Notes: a model not told the origin generated them from the letters alone. A stretch of 33,921 nucleotides of DNA from Priapulus caudatus (GCF_000485595.1 NW_014577399.1:135971-169891), one strand, 5' to 3'; numbered from the stretch's first letter, positions 20,716 through 31,429 are shown. Program-made: numbers and translations.

Positions 20716-21008
20716 CTATAAAGTATAAACACAATCACAAGATTAGCTTCCCTGCATCACGGAATTGTTTTGAATCGGCGAGTATATGCATTTCATCTTG
20801 ATTTCATCAAGAGCGTATAAAGAAGGCGCTTGATTTCGCTTGGTATTCGCTCTTGATTTCATTGTACACTTATAATTATGTGCATACCTCTTTTAATTTA
20901 CTCTTGGGCATGTGCGTAAAAGTACGTTTAGAATACCAGAGAAAGGCACCTGGAATCATCGATCACACAGTCATGAGAGATCGATTTTTGTATTGTTTAA
21001 CTGTTTAT
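20716..21008. other. Intron, unique part
   Basis: AT-rich intron, no feature seen. Confidence 0.5.
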
Positions 21009-21185
21009 TTACACAGTTTAGTTACACACACACGAACGCGCACGCGCACGCACACGGACCCACACGCGTGCGCGCGCGCCCGCACACACACACACACACA
21101 CACAGACACACACGCACGCACGTGCACGCACCCACACACGTGCGCACACGCACACACACCCACACGCCCCCCCCCACACACACAT
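21009..21185. repeat. (CA)n/(CACG)n microsatellite
   Basis: CA-rich array with GC-containing variants, ending in a C-rich patch next to the 3' splice donor of the N-terminal exon at 21203. Confidence 0.95.
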
Positions 21186-21202
21186 CGTATACTATAGCCC
21201 AC

Positions 21203-21716
21203 CTTTTTGAAACCTGGGATCCATCTGTCTTCGCTCCATCCTGCAGCAGGTCGTCCGCACTGTTGTCGTCCGACTCTGAACCCTCCATCGCAGCCAGCGG
21301 ACACTTCTTGCTGAACGAACAAACCGAGTCGGACGACGTCGTCGACACGGCCGACGGCGGGCGCTTCGCCGGGTCGCCGTTCGACGAATCGCCGCCGCCG
21401 CCCTCCTGCAGCTTGCGCTTGTGCGAGCCCGCTGCGGCGGGAAGTTTCTCCGGCGTGACGGTGGCGCCTCCCGGTGGCGGGACAGAGCCGTCGTCGCTGC
21501 TGCCGTCGCCGTTCGCCGACTTTTCGCCGCCGCTGCCGCTCTCCGTCGCCGCCGCCGCCGCCTCGCTTCCTCCTCCGTCGCGTCCGCCAGGTGGCGCCTC
21601 GGCGTGTGTCGTCAGCGCGTCGGCCGCGCCCTCTGGCGGTTCGTCGGCGGTCTTTGTTTCGTTGACGAGTGTGTCGAACATGTTCATGAGGCTTGGCGCG
21701 ATCTCTAGCTTCTTAC
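21203..21716 (-). CDS. Disordered N-terminal exon of the RhoGEF
   Basis: A 514-base exon with 170 whole codons and split codons at both ends, ending AG|GTGGGC and joining exon 20580-20715 in phase. It begins K-K-L-E-I-A-P-S-L-M-N-M-F-D-T-L and is then disordered: Gly-, Ala-, Pro- and Ser-rich with acidic clusters (G-S-E-S-D-D-N-S-A-D-D-L) and a basic H-K-R-K-L patch that could be a nuclear signal. The acceptor CTCTCGCAG shows it is not the first exon, since one base must come from an upstream exon I could not identify, possibly beyond the gap at 22519. GC-rich like the tail exon. The methionines at 21687 could serve as starts if an alternative promoter exists. Confidence 0.8.
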
Positions 21717-22051
21717 CTGCGAGAGACAGAGAGAGAAGGTGGGTGAGATGGTGTACGTATAATGGTTACTGAGAGACATCTCTCGACTCTCTCTCTCTCT
21801 CATCTCTCTTGCTTTCTCGCCTTCCGCCTCTCTCTGCTTCCTCTCTCTCTCTCTCTCTCCCGTCGTCTCTCTCCCTCCTCTCATCTTCTGCTCCTTCTCT
21901 CCTCTCTCTCTCCTTCGCATCGTTCTCGCCGTCTCCTTCTCTCGTTCTTCTCTCTCTCCTCTCTCTCTCTCGTCGGGTCTCATTCGTCTCTCTCTCTCTC
22001 CTCTCTCTCTCGCTCTCTCGCTGGTCTCTCTGTGTGTGTGTTGTGTGTGTG

Positions 22052-22082
<31 letters not shown>

Positions 22083-22183
22083 ATTTGCTTGTGTGGTGTG
22101 TGTTCGTGCGTGCGTGCGTGCGTTTCGTTGTGTGTGGTGTTTTTGCGTGCGTGCGTGCGTGCGCGCCGTGCGTGTGTGTCTTC
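21717..22183. repeat. (CT)n then (GT)n/(CGTG)n microsatellite
   Basis: CT-rich to about 22020 then GT-rich to about 22183. The CT-rich half also gives the long pyrimidine-like DNA beside the exon 21203-21716. Open frames here are repeat artefacts. Confidence 0.9.
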
Positions 22184-22518
22184 ATCTGGCTTCAGTTTTT
22201 TTTTATAGTCCCGTCATTAAATTTATACGTGCGCCATTAGCGACTGAGATACACTAAAAAGGACAAATGCGTGCGCAATGTTTTTGGATATTTGGTAACT
22301 GGAGTGGTAGTAAATAACATGGCATGATAAAGTAGCGACTCGTGACAGGTGCGTCGATCTTAAAAACGTATAAGTTTCTGCTATCATATATAAGATTGAA
22401 GTCACGCTGCTTTTTATTCTGTGTTTTTGCATCAATATTTCAAGGTGATGTACCGGCGATGTACCCACGCTATATTGAGCGAAAATTGCTATATTTGTCA
22501 AATTTGTAAAATCTCTGG
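22184..22518. other. Unique AT-rich segment before the gap
   Basis: No feature seen. The sequence may hold part of the intron upstream of the N-terminal exon. Confidence 0.5.
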
Positions 22519-22543
22519 NNNNNNNNNNNNNNNNNNNNNNNNN
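22519..22543. other. Assembly gap of 25 N
   Basis: Exactly 25 unknown bases. A fixed length such as this is normally a placeholder and not a measured distance, so order and spacing across it are unproven. Confidence 1.
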
Positions 22544-22589
22544 GCGATCGTCGTTGCAGCGGTCGTCTCGTCGTCATATCCTGTGTGTG

Positions 22590-23520
22590 CAGCAGACCGA
22601 GCGCACGCAGCAGCAGCGGAGTAATACAGTAGCAGCAGCAATGAACACCGAGTCAGTAGCCATTAGTAACAGCAGCAGCACACAGTAGTACGCATCTAGC
22701 AGTAATAACCAGTTAGCGAGAGCAGTGAACCACAGTAGTAGCGGAGCGTCAGTAGTAGTAGCCTCAGCAGTAGCTATCACGCACCAGCAGCAGCAGCAGC
22801 CAGCAGCCGTACCACACAAGTAGTCGTAGCCCACGCAGCGCAGCCGCAAGCAGTTACATAGTAACAGCAGTAACAGCAAGTCCAACACAGTAGTAGAGAG
22901 TAGCAGCGCAGCAGCAGCAGGCAGTTAACACCAGTTAAAGCAGCTAGCAGCCAGCAGCAGCAGCAGCAGTAACAGCAGCAGCCAGCAGCAGCAGCCAGCA
23001 AGCAGCCCAGCAGCGAGCAGCCAGCAAGCAGTAATACCAGTAGCAGCAGCAATAACACCAGTAGTAGCATTAGTAACAGCAGCAGCAACACCAGTAGTAG
23101 CATCAGCAGTAATACCAGTAGCAGCAGCAGTAACACCAGTAGTAGCAGCAGTAGTAGTAGTAGCAGCAGTAGTATCCACCAGCGCAGCAGACAGCAGACA
23201 GCAGCAGTACACAAGTAGTAGTCCGGCGGGCTGCAGCAGCCTCCCCCCCGCCCACGCGTCACCCAGTCAGTCACCAGCCCCCCAGCTCCACCACGAGCAG
23301 CAACACCAGTAACAGCAGCAGCAGCAGGTAACACCAGTAGTAGAAAGTAGCAGCAGCAGCAGCAGCAGCAGTAACACCAGTACAGCAGCGAGCAGCAGCT
23401 AGCAGCCAGCAGCAGCAGCAAGCGCAGCACAGTACAGCAACACCGAGTGATAGACAGCAGCAGCAAGCAGCCGCAGTAACACATTACACAGCAGCAGCAG
23501 CACAGCAGCAGCAACAGCTA
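22590..23520. repeat. CAG-family minisatellite, irregular copy
   Basis: About 900 bases built from CAG with interspersed 'AACACCAGTAGTAGCAGC' type units, irregular in period. The same units (reverse complement) form the regular array at 32810-33335, and another irregular copy is at 26767-27310. Runs of poly-Leu, Cys or Ala frames are repeat artefacts. Confidence 0.9.
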
Positions 23521-23954
23521 GTAACAGCAGAGCCAGCTCGTGTTCGCCGACGTTTCACTCCGCGGTCTAGAAAAGCAAGTGCAGGTTCACTGCGAACACA
23601 ACATCATAGGGGCACGGGGACCTGACCAGCACCCTGCCCTCGCGCCCCTCGCACGCAGCGCGTGTTGAACTACCTGGTTTGCTTCGCTATACTGTATTTC
23701 GAGACGACACCGGAGGTTTTCGTAACGGATTTTCAGCCAGTTGTCGGGCAGGTCATACGCGTTAACGGTTGTTGTATCGCTGCAGGTTCGCTAATATGCT
23801 GTAGATCAGCAAAGGTTGGACCGCCTCTTCTTGCTCTGCGATCCTCTACTTTGTGGCTGGCGTCCATAGCGTCGGCGCTTGCCTCGCCCGGTCGGCGACT
23901 TTGTCGTCACCCCAGTGAGCTGTGTTCTCCTGAGCTGATCTCTCCCCTCCTACT
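23521..23954. other. Unique segment, possible upstream exon on minus strand
   Basis: Between the CAG array and the GT array. On the minus strand a short open stretch from about 23866 reads M-D-A-S-H-K-V-E-D-R-R-A-R-R-G-G-P-T-F, ending before GTATGA near 23755. It is protein-like but unsupported by family similarity, so I do not call it a gene. Confidence 0.25.
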
Positions 23955-24358
23955 GTGTGCTGTGTGTGTGTGTGATGAGTGGGCGGGGGGGGGCGGCGGC
24001 CTCGTGTGCCCCGCGCGCGGGGGCGGGCTGCCCTCCGGGGCGCCGCCCGTGACTGCCGCTCTATTACTTCCTTCTGCAGCGCCCCGCCCATGCACGCTCC
24101 CCCCACGGCGGTCCTGGTCCGCGTACATGTGTGGGTTGTGTGTGTGTGTGTGCGTGTCGTAGTGTGTGTGGGGGGGGCGTATATTATGTGTGTGTGTGTG
24201 TGTGCCGCTGTGTGTGTGTGGTGGTTGTGTGTGTCGTCTGCTGTGTGTGGTGCGTGTGCGTGTGTGTGTGTTGCGTGGTGGGGGGGTGTATGTGTGCTTG
24301 TTGTGTGTTGTGTGGTTGTGTGTGTGTGTGGTGTGTTGTGGTGTGTGTGGGGGGGGGG
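23955..24358. repeat. GT-rich and G-rich microsatellite region
   Basis: GTGTGT arrays broken by G-runs, with a GC-rich patch at 23980-24115. Confidence 0.85.
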
Positions 24359-24766
24359 GCCGTGCGGGTGCCATATAATCTGGCTGACGTCCCCTGCACA
24401 GGCGAAGCGCGCGGGTGACCGCTGCTACAGGCTGCCTTTCGTCCCTCCCTCCTGCGTCCGATTTCCCTTATCGGCTACCTACATTGCCTCTTCTTCCCAT
24501 CTGAGCGCGGGACGCTTTGCTGGTTCGCTGTCGTGGTGCGGTGCGAGCGTGCCGTCGCCGGGGGGCCCCGCTCGCGCCGGCCGGTGGTGGCGGCCGCGGC
24601 CCTGCGGCTCGGTGGCGCGCGCGACGGCTGGGTGAGGTGGTCGGCGGCGGGCGCCCCTGCCCGTCCACGGCCTCGAAGCGAGTCGGGCGGCCCGACTGCC
24701 GGCCGGGTAGGTCGCCTTCGGCCTGCGTCTGGCGACGCTGCTGCTTGTAGCCGACTTCGTGTTGTG
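24359..24766. other. GC-rich island without a confirmed gene
   Basis: GC-rich, CpG-rich stretch resembling in composition the RhoGEF disordered exons. Open frames on both strands (Arg, Pro, Ala-rich) are compositional, and I cannot tell a disordered exon from chance. Could be a promoter-type CpG island or a damaged exon of the upstream gene part. Confidence 0.3.
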
Positions 24767-25005
24767 TGATGTGTGTGTGTGTGTTGTAGTGTGTCCGCCT
24801 TCGTATGCTGGTTGGCGTGGGGCTCAGTGCGCGCGCCGGGGCCGCGCCGGCCAGTCGGCGTTGCGGGAGCTGTGTGTGTTGCGTGTGTGTTGTGTTGGGG
24901 GTATGTGTGTTGTGTGTGTGTGCGCCGCGTCACGCGGTGGCGTTTGTGTTGTGTGTTGGTGCTGGTGATCCGGTCTGTGTTGTGGTGTGTGTGTGCGCGC
25001 GCTCA
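24767..25005. repeat. GT-rich microsatellite region
   Basis: Interrupted (GTGTGT)n with GC-rich inserts. Confidence 0.85.
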
Positions 25006-25194
25006 CACATGGGTTCCTTTTATCCGTAGGAGTAAACATGCTTTACCGAGGATAACTGTGTTGCGTGTAGTGTGCTTGGTTGTCGACAAGCGATTGCAGC
25101 TGGCTTCTGTGTGTACGTGCCAGCGTGAAGCTGTGATACGTGCTGATGGATGCTTACATTAGTACACGATGAGCTGTTTTTTTCGCGCGTGAGA
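25006..25194. other. Unique segment
   Basis: No feature seen. Confidence 0.5.
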
Positions 25195-25446
25195 AGCTGT
25201 GTGTGAGAGAGCTGAGTATGAGAGAGGGAGCGCGAGAGGAGGCGGAAGAGAGCGAAGATGAGAGAGAGAGAGAAGGAGAAAGGCAGACGAGAATGTAGAA
25301 AGCGTAGAGAGCGTAAGATAGAGGATGGAGAGAGCTAGAGAGAGAGAGAGAGCGAGAGCGGGAAGAGAGAGAGGGAAGAGAGAGAGAGATGACGGCAGAG
25401 AGAGACGACGAGATGTAAGAGATGATGACTGAGAGAGAGAGAGCAG

Positions 25447-25477
<31 letters not shown>

Positions 25478-25515
25478 TGAGAGAAGAGAGAGGACAGAGA
25501 GAGAGAGAGGTTGGG
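25195..25515. repeat. (GA)n purine tract
   Basis: GA-rich DNA with sparse other bases, ending in a G-rich block (25510-25555). Confidence 0.95.
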
Positions 25516-25949
25516 GGGCGGGGCGGGGCGGGTGGCGTGACGGGGGTGGGGGGGCCACGCGAAAGGAGATGACTTGGTCATTCACTTATTAACTGATTCG
25601 GTTTCTCTGTAGCAGACAGAGATACGCTGGGTGTGGATATTTGTTACACTGTCCGGTGTATGTACTTGCATAATACTGCCGGAGTGGACTTACATCAGTG
25701 TTTTCTAAGGGAATTTCGGGGTATTTTTGTTTCAAAAACACCATAGTATTACAATGAGCTGCGTATACCAATTACTAGTAAACCATTACTAGTACATATC
25801 ATCAGGATATCATCTGTTTCCTTGCCGCTAAACAAGTTGTCACGATCGTTTGTGCGCTGTGCGTAGCTGCGGATAACATTTACAAGGCCTAGTGTGTGCT
25901 AATCGTTTTTCCAGACCTGACATGTTTTTTATTTTACGAAACGAACACG
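25516..25949. other. Unique segment before the inverted repeat
   Basis: G-rich block to 25555, then AT-balanced DNA. Contains a tiny direct repeat ACTAGTA at 25775-25795. No gene seen. Confidence 0.5.
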
Positions 25950-26766
25950 CCCACGCTTACACACTCTTGCATATCCGCGCACACGCATGCACGCATGTAT
26001 TCACACACATAAACACACGCGCGCACGCACGCGCACGCACGCCGAACGACACTACGGACGCACACGCACACACTGGGCACACGCCACATCATACAGCACG
26101 GGCGACAGTACGCAGCTCACACTACGGACGCACACGCACCACGCAAACACGCACCGCGCGCTTCACCACACCACACGTACACCACGCACAAGTATTTAGA
26201 ATAAAGGAAACTTTAAGTCGACTTTATTACGCTCACTTCCTCGCCCAACGCTGCGGTCGTATACTCTCTAAGACATTGCACTGCACTATATACTGCTGAG
26301 GAAAGTAGAATAGAGCCTTCTCACAGGTAAAAGGCTGTGTGAAAAGGGCTGGCAGAGTGCAGTATTTTCATTTCAGGCTTCCACATGTATTCGTTTGGTT
26401 TATGTTATGGCACTTCTACTAATTTTATATATAGCACTAATATCCTACTAATTAATAGAAATATTAACTACTTCACATAATCTAACAGACCGAACAGTCG
26501 ACTGTGCACTTTCTCGTTTTTTGCATACTCACTGTGCTTTCTTACATGTGAAAAATCTGTGGTCATGTTGTCGCGTTATTTGTGATTGGTGTGCGACAGA
26601 GTGACCTCGTGCTCAACTCTGCAGGAGCGGATACACGTGGTCGCTGCAATCTGACCGCAATATGCTGATGGCGTTAATGCCAGCTTCCGCTCGTTCGTCA
26701 CTGACATATTGAGTGAATGAATAATCACGGGTAACATGTCAGCAGTAGCGGGCCGGCGGCCAGCGC

Positions 26767-27310
26767 CGGTGCAGCAGCAGGCAGCAGCAGCAGAGAACAA
26801 GGCAGCCAGCAGCAGCAGCCAGCAGCAGAACTAAGCAGCCGAGCCCGAGCAGCTAGCGAGGCAGCAGCCGCCACAAGCTCGAGCGCAGCAGACCAGCAGC
26901 AGCAGCTCAGTTAGCAGACAGCAGGCAGCAGCTAGCCGAGCATGCAGCAGCAGTAGCAGCCACAATATGGAAGGACGCAGCAGCTCGACGTGGAGAAGCG
27001 GACATTCAAAACAGTCGTAAATGCCAGCAGCAGCTAGCAGCAGCAGACAGCACACGTAGCAGTAACACAGTAATAAGCATCCTCATTATCGTCGTTGTCG
27101 TCGGCGTGCGTGTCGTTGGTTCGCCAATAATCATCATCCGTATCATTATTCAGCTCAGCAGACATGCTGATGACCAGTAATAACGACAGTGGCGCAGTAG
27201 ACAGCTCCAGTCGAATCCCACAGTAGCAGCAAGCCCAGCAGGCAGACGCGCATTGCAGCTAGTAGTAGCTACACAGTAGTCAACGCCAGCATGCAGCACA
27301 TGTAGCAGCA
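26767..27310. repeat. CAG-family array, irregular (left arm)
   Basis: Irregular CAG repeats with a central non-CAG patch (27075-27170) containing CGTCGTTGTCGTCGGCG, the reverse complement of the ACAACGACGACGCC patch at 33040-33060. Confidence 0.85.
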
Positions 27311-28044
27311 GCATGCGCTGCTAGGGAGGGCACCTCCACCCCACCCCTCCCGGTGTCGCCCGCAGCACGTGTGGCACTGTATTCACTTTACTCGGCGGAT
27401 CGTTGCCTCCGCCAAAGTTGGATGCTGTCTGAGTGCATACTGATGGGATACTGACACTGAACATTCTGCTATCCTTAGCAAGCTCTCTCGTTAAGTATCG
27501 AACTCAACTGACCTGTCTAACAGAGAATCAAGACACCAGAGAACCAGAGAGACGACTCCTTAGCCAAGTAAGGCGCTTACTTAACTCGACCGTTAATCTG
27601 CGCTGCTGGCTGTTGTTTTTTATGGTCATCTACTTTTCTTGTTCATGCCACGATAATTTTTGCGGCAATTTGCGAATTTGAACATAATTGTTTATTGTTT
27701 GTGTCCGACCGATAAAAATATGGTTATGTAGATTTAACCGGTAATGTGGAATACGCGCGTTGCCATGGTCATGTCAGAACTTACGGATGTAGACTTGTTT
27801 TTGCCCTCCCCCCTTCCTTTTTTTCATAAGAAACGGCGCGCTATCTCGAAGGGTTGTTTGGTATTGGTAAATACAAACCGTGAGGATCTCCTGGGCATTA
27901 GATAATTATCATCCGTGAGATATAATTCATTGCTCCTGGGCGTGGTTCTGTTTTGGGGGTTTTTTGTTTTTTCTTCTCTACATACTCGCTAATCGTGGGT
28001 CACCGTCCGATCAACAGGATAGCTAGGTACACGGCACTTGAACG

Positions 28045-28360
28045 ACGTTCATAAATATACATGCTAAATATAAATACGAAATCTAATACTAGTACTCTAC
28101 AAAATTCTTAATGTTTCTATACTCTCTCTTCACCTATCTATTCTGCAGACAGTTTTCCTGTCAATCTCCGTGTTATATGCTCTATGCACAACACACTAAG
28201 CGCCGCCATTGCTCACTGTGACACAGGTGGCACTTGTGACAGCGCAACTGGCTCCTGCAATTAATAGTGGAAAGAGATGTATTAGAAACGATTAAGATTT
28301 TGGTGTTTCAGTACTAGTATTAGATTCCGTATTTTATTTAGCATTTATTTTATTGAAACT
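28045..28360. mobile_element. MITE-like element with ~70-bp terminal inverted repeats
   Basis: Terminal repeats at about 28051-28120 and 28280-28352 pair in reverse complement: 'GAAATCTAATACTAGTAC' against 'GTACTAGTATTAGATTCC', and 'CAAAATTCTTAATG' against 'CGATTAAGATTTTG'. The ~160-base centre shows no coding capacity. The right arm of the inverted repeat lacks it: the flanking matches resume at 28400 against about 32195. No clear target-site duplication found. Confidence 0.75.
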
Positions 28361-28909
28361 TTTCAAGGTGCCTCGTGGCAGCTACGGAGCCCGTCGCTCA
28401 TGCTGGACCTTTATTGCGGGCCCGTACTTTTTGGTTGCGTATTCAGAGATAGTGGTGTACATCGTCTGCATCCACCGCGCTGTGATCAATACAAATGTCC
28501 GCAACGGGATAAATTGCCCGTTGCTCTACACACTGCTGTTAGGTGTCGGCTGCACAGTACAGCGACTTTCCTGCGACCGTCAACTGAGTTTCTCACCCAT
28601 ATGCAGCACCCGTGTCCTCCAACGGTGCACTTATACGCGGGCGTGGTATATATATGACCATTACAGTGCTTACGGTCGTAGATGACTATATGCTTGCAGC
28701 TCCCACTGGCGTGTTGCTTTATGGCGTTTTCTCCACCAGTGGGCCGGTGCCAACAGATATATTCGGTGTACTCGAGCTATTGATATCACGTACACAGGGA
28801 AGTTGGGTCTACAATAACAGCGCTATCTCTGTCTGTAAGCGACAACTGCATCAGTTATAGTGTGAGTGGGACGATGGAGCCAAGGTGTTATCTCTTTTTC
28901 GCTTCCCTT
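28361..28909. other. Inner end of the left arm
   Basis: Pairs with 31865-32195 as listed for the left arm. No gene seen; open frames 28353-28860 are unsupported. Confidence 0.5.
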
Positions 28910-29352
28910 AACTCTCCTCTCTTCTCTCTTCTCGTCTCGTCCTCTCTCTTCTCTTGCTCTCTCGCTCTCTCTCTCTCTTCCTCTCTCTCTCTCTGTCTCG
29001 CTCTCTCTCTCTCTCTCTTCTCTCTCTCTGCTATTTCTCTCTCTCTCTGCGCGCGCCTCTCTCTCTCTCCTTCTGCTCTTGCTCTTCTCGCTCTCTCTCC
29101 TTTCTGTGCTCTCTGCTCTACTATCTCTCTCTCGTCTCTCTCTCCCTTGCCTTGTCTTTCTCTCTCGTCTTGTCTGCTCTCTCTCTCCTTCTATTCTCGT
29201 CTACTGCTCTCGTCTCTCTTCCCTCCCTCTCTCTCTCTCTCTCTCCCTCTCTCTTTTCCTTCTCCTCTTTTATTTCTTCGCTCTATCCTTGTCTCTCTCT
29301 CCCCTCTCTCTCTATCCTCTCCTCTCCTTCTCCTCTCCTCGCGCTGCTCTCC

Positions 29353-29403
<51 letters not shown>
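28910..29403. repeat. (CT)n tract switching to (GA)n
   Basis: CT-rich from 28910 to about 29352, then almost pure GA from 29354 to 29403. The two halves are complementary in pattern, so the single strand can fold on itself at the switch. Ser-Leu frames are artefacts. Confidence 0.95.
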
Positions 29404-29406
<3 letters not shown>

Positions 29407-29795
29407 CGAGAGAAAGAAGGCAGGCAGACGTGTGTCACATACATGCTAATCAAGCGACTAACACCGGACAAAGCTTACTCAAAGCCACTCAACGCGATGC
29501 TGCTAATCCGATAATCCGATAATCCAAAAATCATCTGTCGAGGCGGCCAACGCAACAAACAAACCGCCGAGTCAATTTCACGAACAGTGGACATCGTGAG
29601 TGTGTAAGTAAATAAGTAAGTGGTAAAATAAGTGGACATCGGTGTCCGCACCAGGATTAAGCGTGTGTCTGTCCGTGCGAGGCAAGGAGCTAAGTATAAC
29701 AAAGAGAGGAAGCGCCGCCATATCTGGCCCAAATTTGGGTTCGGCAGAGACCCAAGAACAGATTAGTGTTCTATTGTCTCTGGGTTCGGTCTGCA
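29404..29795. other. Spacer segment
   Basis: No feature seen apart from 'GATAATCC' tandem triplets near 29507-29526. Confidence 0.5.
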
Positions 29796-29874
29796 CCATA
29801 GAAATAGTATAGATAACCTAACTAAAACCTGGTTTACTACTAACCTAACCTGGTTATCTATACTATTTCTATGG
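29796..29874. mobile_element. 79-bp foldback (MITE) with perfect 23-bp ends
   Basis: Arms CCATAGAAATAGTATAGATA+ACC (29796-29818) and its exact reverse complement (29852-29874). TCTGCA precedes and follows the element (29790-29795 and 29875-29880), consistent with a target-site duplication. Too small to encode a transposase; it needs one supplied elsewhere. Confidence 0.85.
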
Positions 29875-29880
29875 TCTGCA

Positions 29881-30249
29881 CAGCCGTTTCAGCTGATTAT
29901 GGTCCATAGATGGCGCCCTTGAGGCGTAAATCACACAGCCAATCCGCTTCCTCTCCTCGTTATATTTAGCTCCTTGGTGCGAGGCAAGGGTGCGAGGGAG
30001 GGATTAGGCGCGTTTTCACCCTGTGTGCGTGTTATCAAGAGCTAATGAATACCTTGTGTTAGAGAGCAAAGAATTCTGCTTAATGCAATACCATAAAATT
30101 ATTCTAGACTCGCAGGCAAAGTAGAATAATATTGCCGTGAAATAGCACTATTTTTCCGTTGTGCACTTTATGTGTTTATTATCTATAGTCGCCAGGCTTG
30201 ACGGAGAAATCCAGGCCGACCGCCACTACCTGCCTCGGAGTAGTTTTAG
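29881..30249. other. Spacer segment
   Basis: No feature seen. Confidence 0.5.
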
Positions 30250-30780
30250 CGTATTCACTTGTTAGTACTTGTAGTATAACGTAGTAAAACCACGAAGTCT
30301 CATTGTATATAAAGTAATGTAGTTTGGTAAGGGAATACGAACGTCAATAATGATATATCGTAAGCGACGTAACGTTGCTATTAGTCACCTGTTGTCCTTC
30401 CTTATTACCTTGTTTGCCGCTCGTACTCCTCTACCAATCCATACATTATGTTATGTAATAAGACTCCGTGTTTTACTACGTTACAGTAGTACCATGTACT
30501 ATTTACTGTTTACTTGTGATACTTTTAGTACACTTGTAGTGCTTTTTGCGTATGTAAGCCTACTTGTAGTACCTGACGTACTATGTACTTGTATTGATCA
30601 CGTTAGTACACTTAGAGTATACGGTGTACAATGTACTATGTAATTGCAGTACTTTTAGTATACTTTCAGTGCTTTAGTATATGTTAGTACATTAGTGTTT
30701 CATGTATGCACTTGTTAGCACTTACATCACAATGCACTATGTACTTGTAATACCTTTAGCATACCTGTAATAATTTAAGT
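30250..30780. repeat. Degenerate GTACTTGTAGT-type tandem repeat
   Basis: Roughly 25 diverged occurrences of TAGTAC, GTACTT and TATGTACT within 530 bases. Order and spacing are irregular, so unit length is uncertain. The plus-strand frame at 30350-30643 falls inside it and is judged non-coding. Confidence 0.6.
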
Positions 30781-30950
30781 GTGTGGTCCGGCGGTAATAG
30801 CATGTGGAGTGTTGGGTAGATCTACCCATACATGCTCACAGCCCCATGTTGGCACCTTGTTGGGTGGCTCTACCTGACCTCATGTTAACATGCGGGTCAA
30901 CTAATTGGCCCTCATCAGTCCGGATGAAGTTATTAGCCCAATTACGTACA
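30781..30950. other. Spacer segment
   Basis: No feature seen beyond CATGTTGGCACC/CATGTTAACATG similarities. Confidence 0.4.
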
Positions 30951-31429
30951 GGCAGCTAGCCGAGTAAGACACTACAGAAACTACGTGTATGGACCGTGTA
31001 CCCAGCCTTGCTTATTACCTCCAGTAATACCAGCGTTCGAAGACTTGTGCCAATTGGTGCAGGCAGGTAGGGCAAGGATAAGACAACAGAAACTACAGCT
31101 GAAGGGGTCGTTGTCGTATATGTAGTAGGCCCTACCCGAGGTGTCGGCGAGTATGTCGCCTACGCCTACTCACTAACCCTAACCCTAACCCTAACACCCT
31201 AACCCTAACCCTAACCCTAACCCTAACACCCTAACCCTAACCCTAACCCTAACACCCTAACCCTAACCCTAACCATATCAGATAGTTACCTCGAGTACAT
31301 ATTATACGCCAATATACGACAACGACCCTTCGTGCGAAACTACATGTACGGACCGTGTACCCAGCCTTGCTTATTACCTCCAGTAATACCAGCTTTCGCG
31401 AGAAAGCTTGTACGAATAAGAAGACTTGA
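30951..31429. repeat. Direct and inverted repeat cassette around the telomeric array
   Basis: A ~75-base direct repeat (30974-31047 and 31335-31429) shares 'GACCGTGTACCCAGCCTTGC' and CCAGTAATACCAGC. A related short copy lies at 31062-31096 (compare 30951-30985). An inverted pair, GAAGGGGTCGTTGTCGTATA at 31101-31120 and its near-exact complement at 31312-31331, brackets the telomeric repeats. Confidence 0.85.
31174..31273. repeat. Interstitial telomeric (CCCTAA)n array
   Basis: One hundred bases of near-perfect CCCTAA hexamers, interrupted by an extra CA at 31195, 31227 and 31253 (five, then four, hexamers between). It is a TTAGGG telomere motif on the minus strand. It is internal here, flanked by unique sequence on both sides. 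Confidence 0.97.

Larger units (their letters stand above)
25950..28830. repeat. Left arm of a large imperfect inverted repeat
   Basis: Pairs in reverse orientation with 31865-33921. Anchors: 26190-26300 with 33730-33855; the CAG tract 26767-27310 with the CTG tract 32810-33335; 27340-27600 with about 32560-32790; 'GAAACGGCGCGCTATCTCGA' at 27831 with its complement ending at 32366; 28463-28500 with 32115-32160; and 28640-28715 with about 31925-32005. The CAG-rich part here is irregular while its partner is regular, and small indels are frequent. It also holds a MITE-like insertion absent from the other arm. Open frame 27433-27681 lies in it and has no known homology. The outer end continues into a CACG array. 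Confidence 0.85.

Noticed and set aside
28862-29522. Leu-Ser-rich frames of up to 218 aa
   Set aside because: CT-repeat artefacts.
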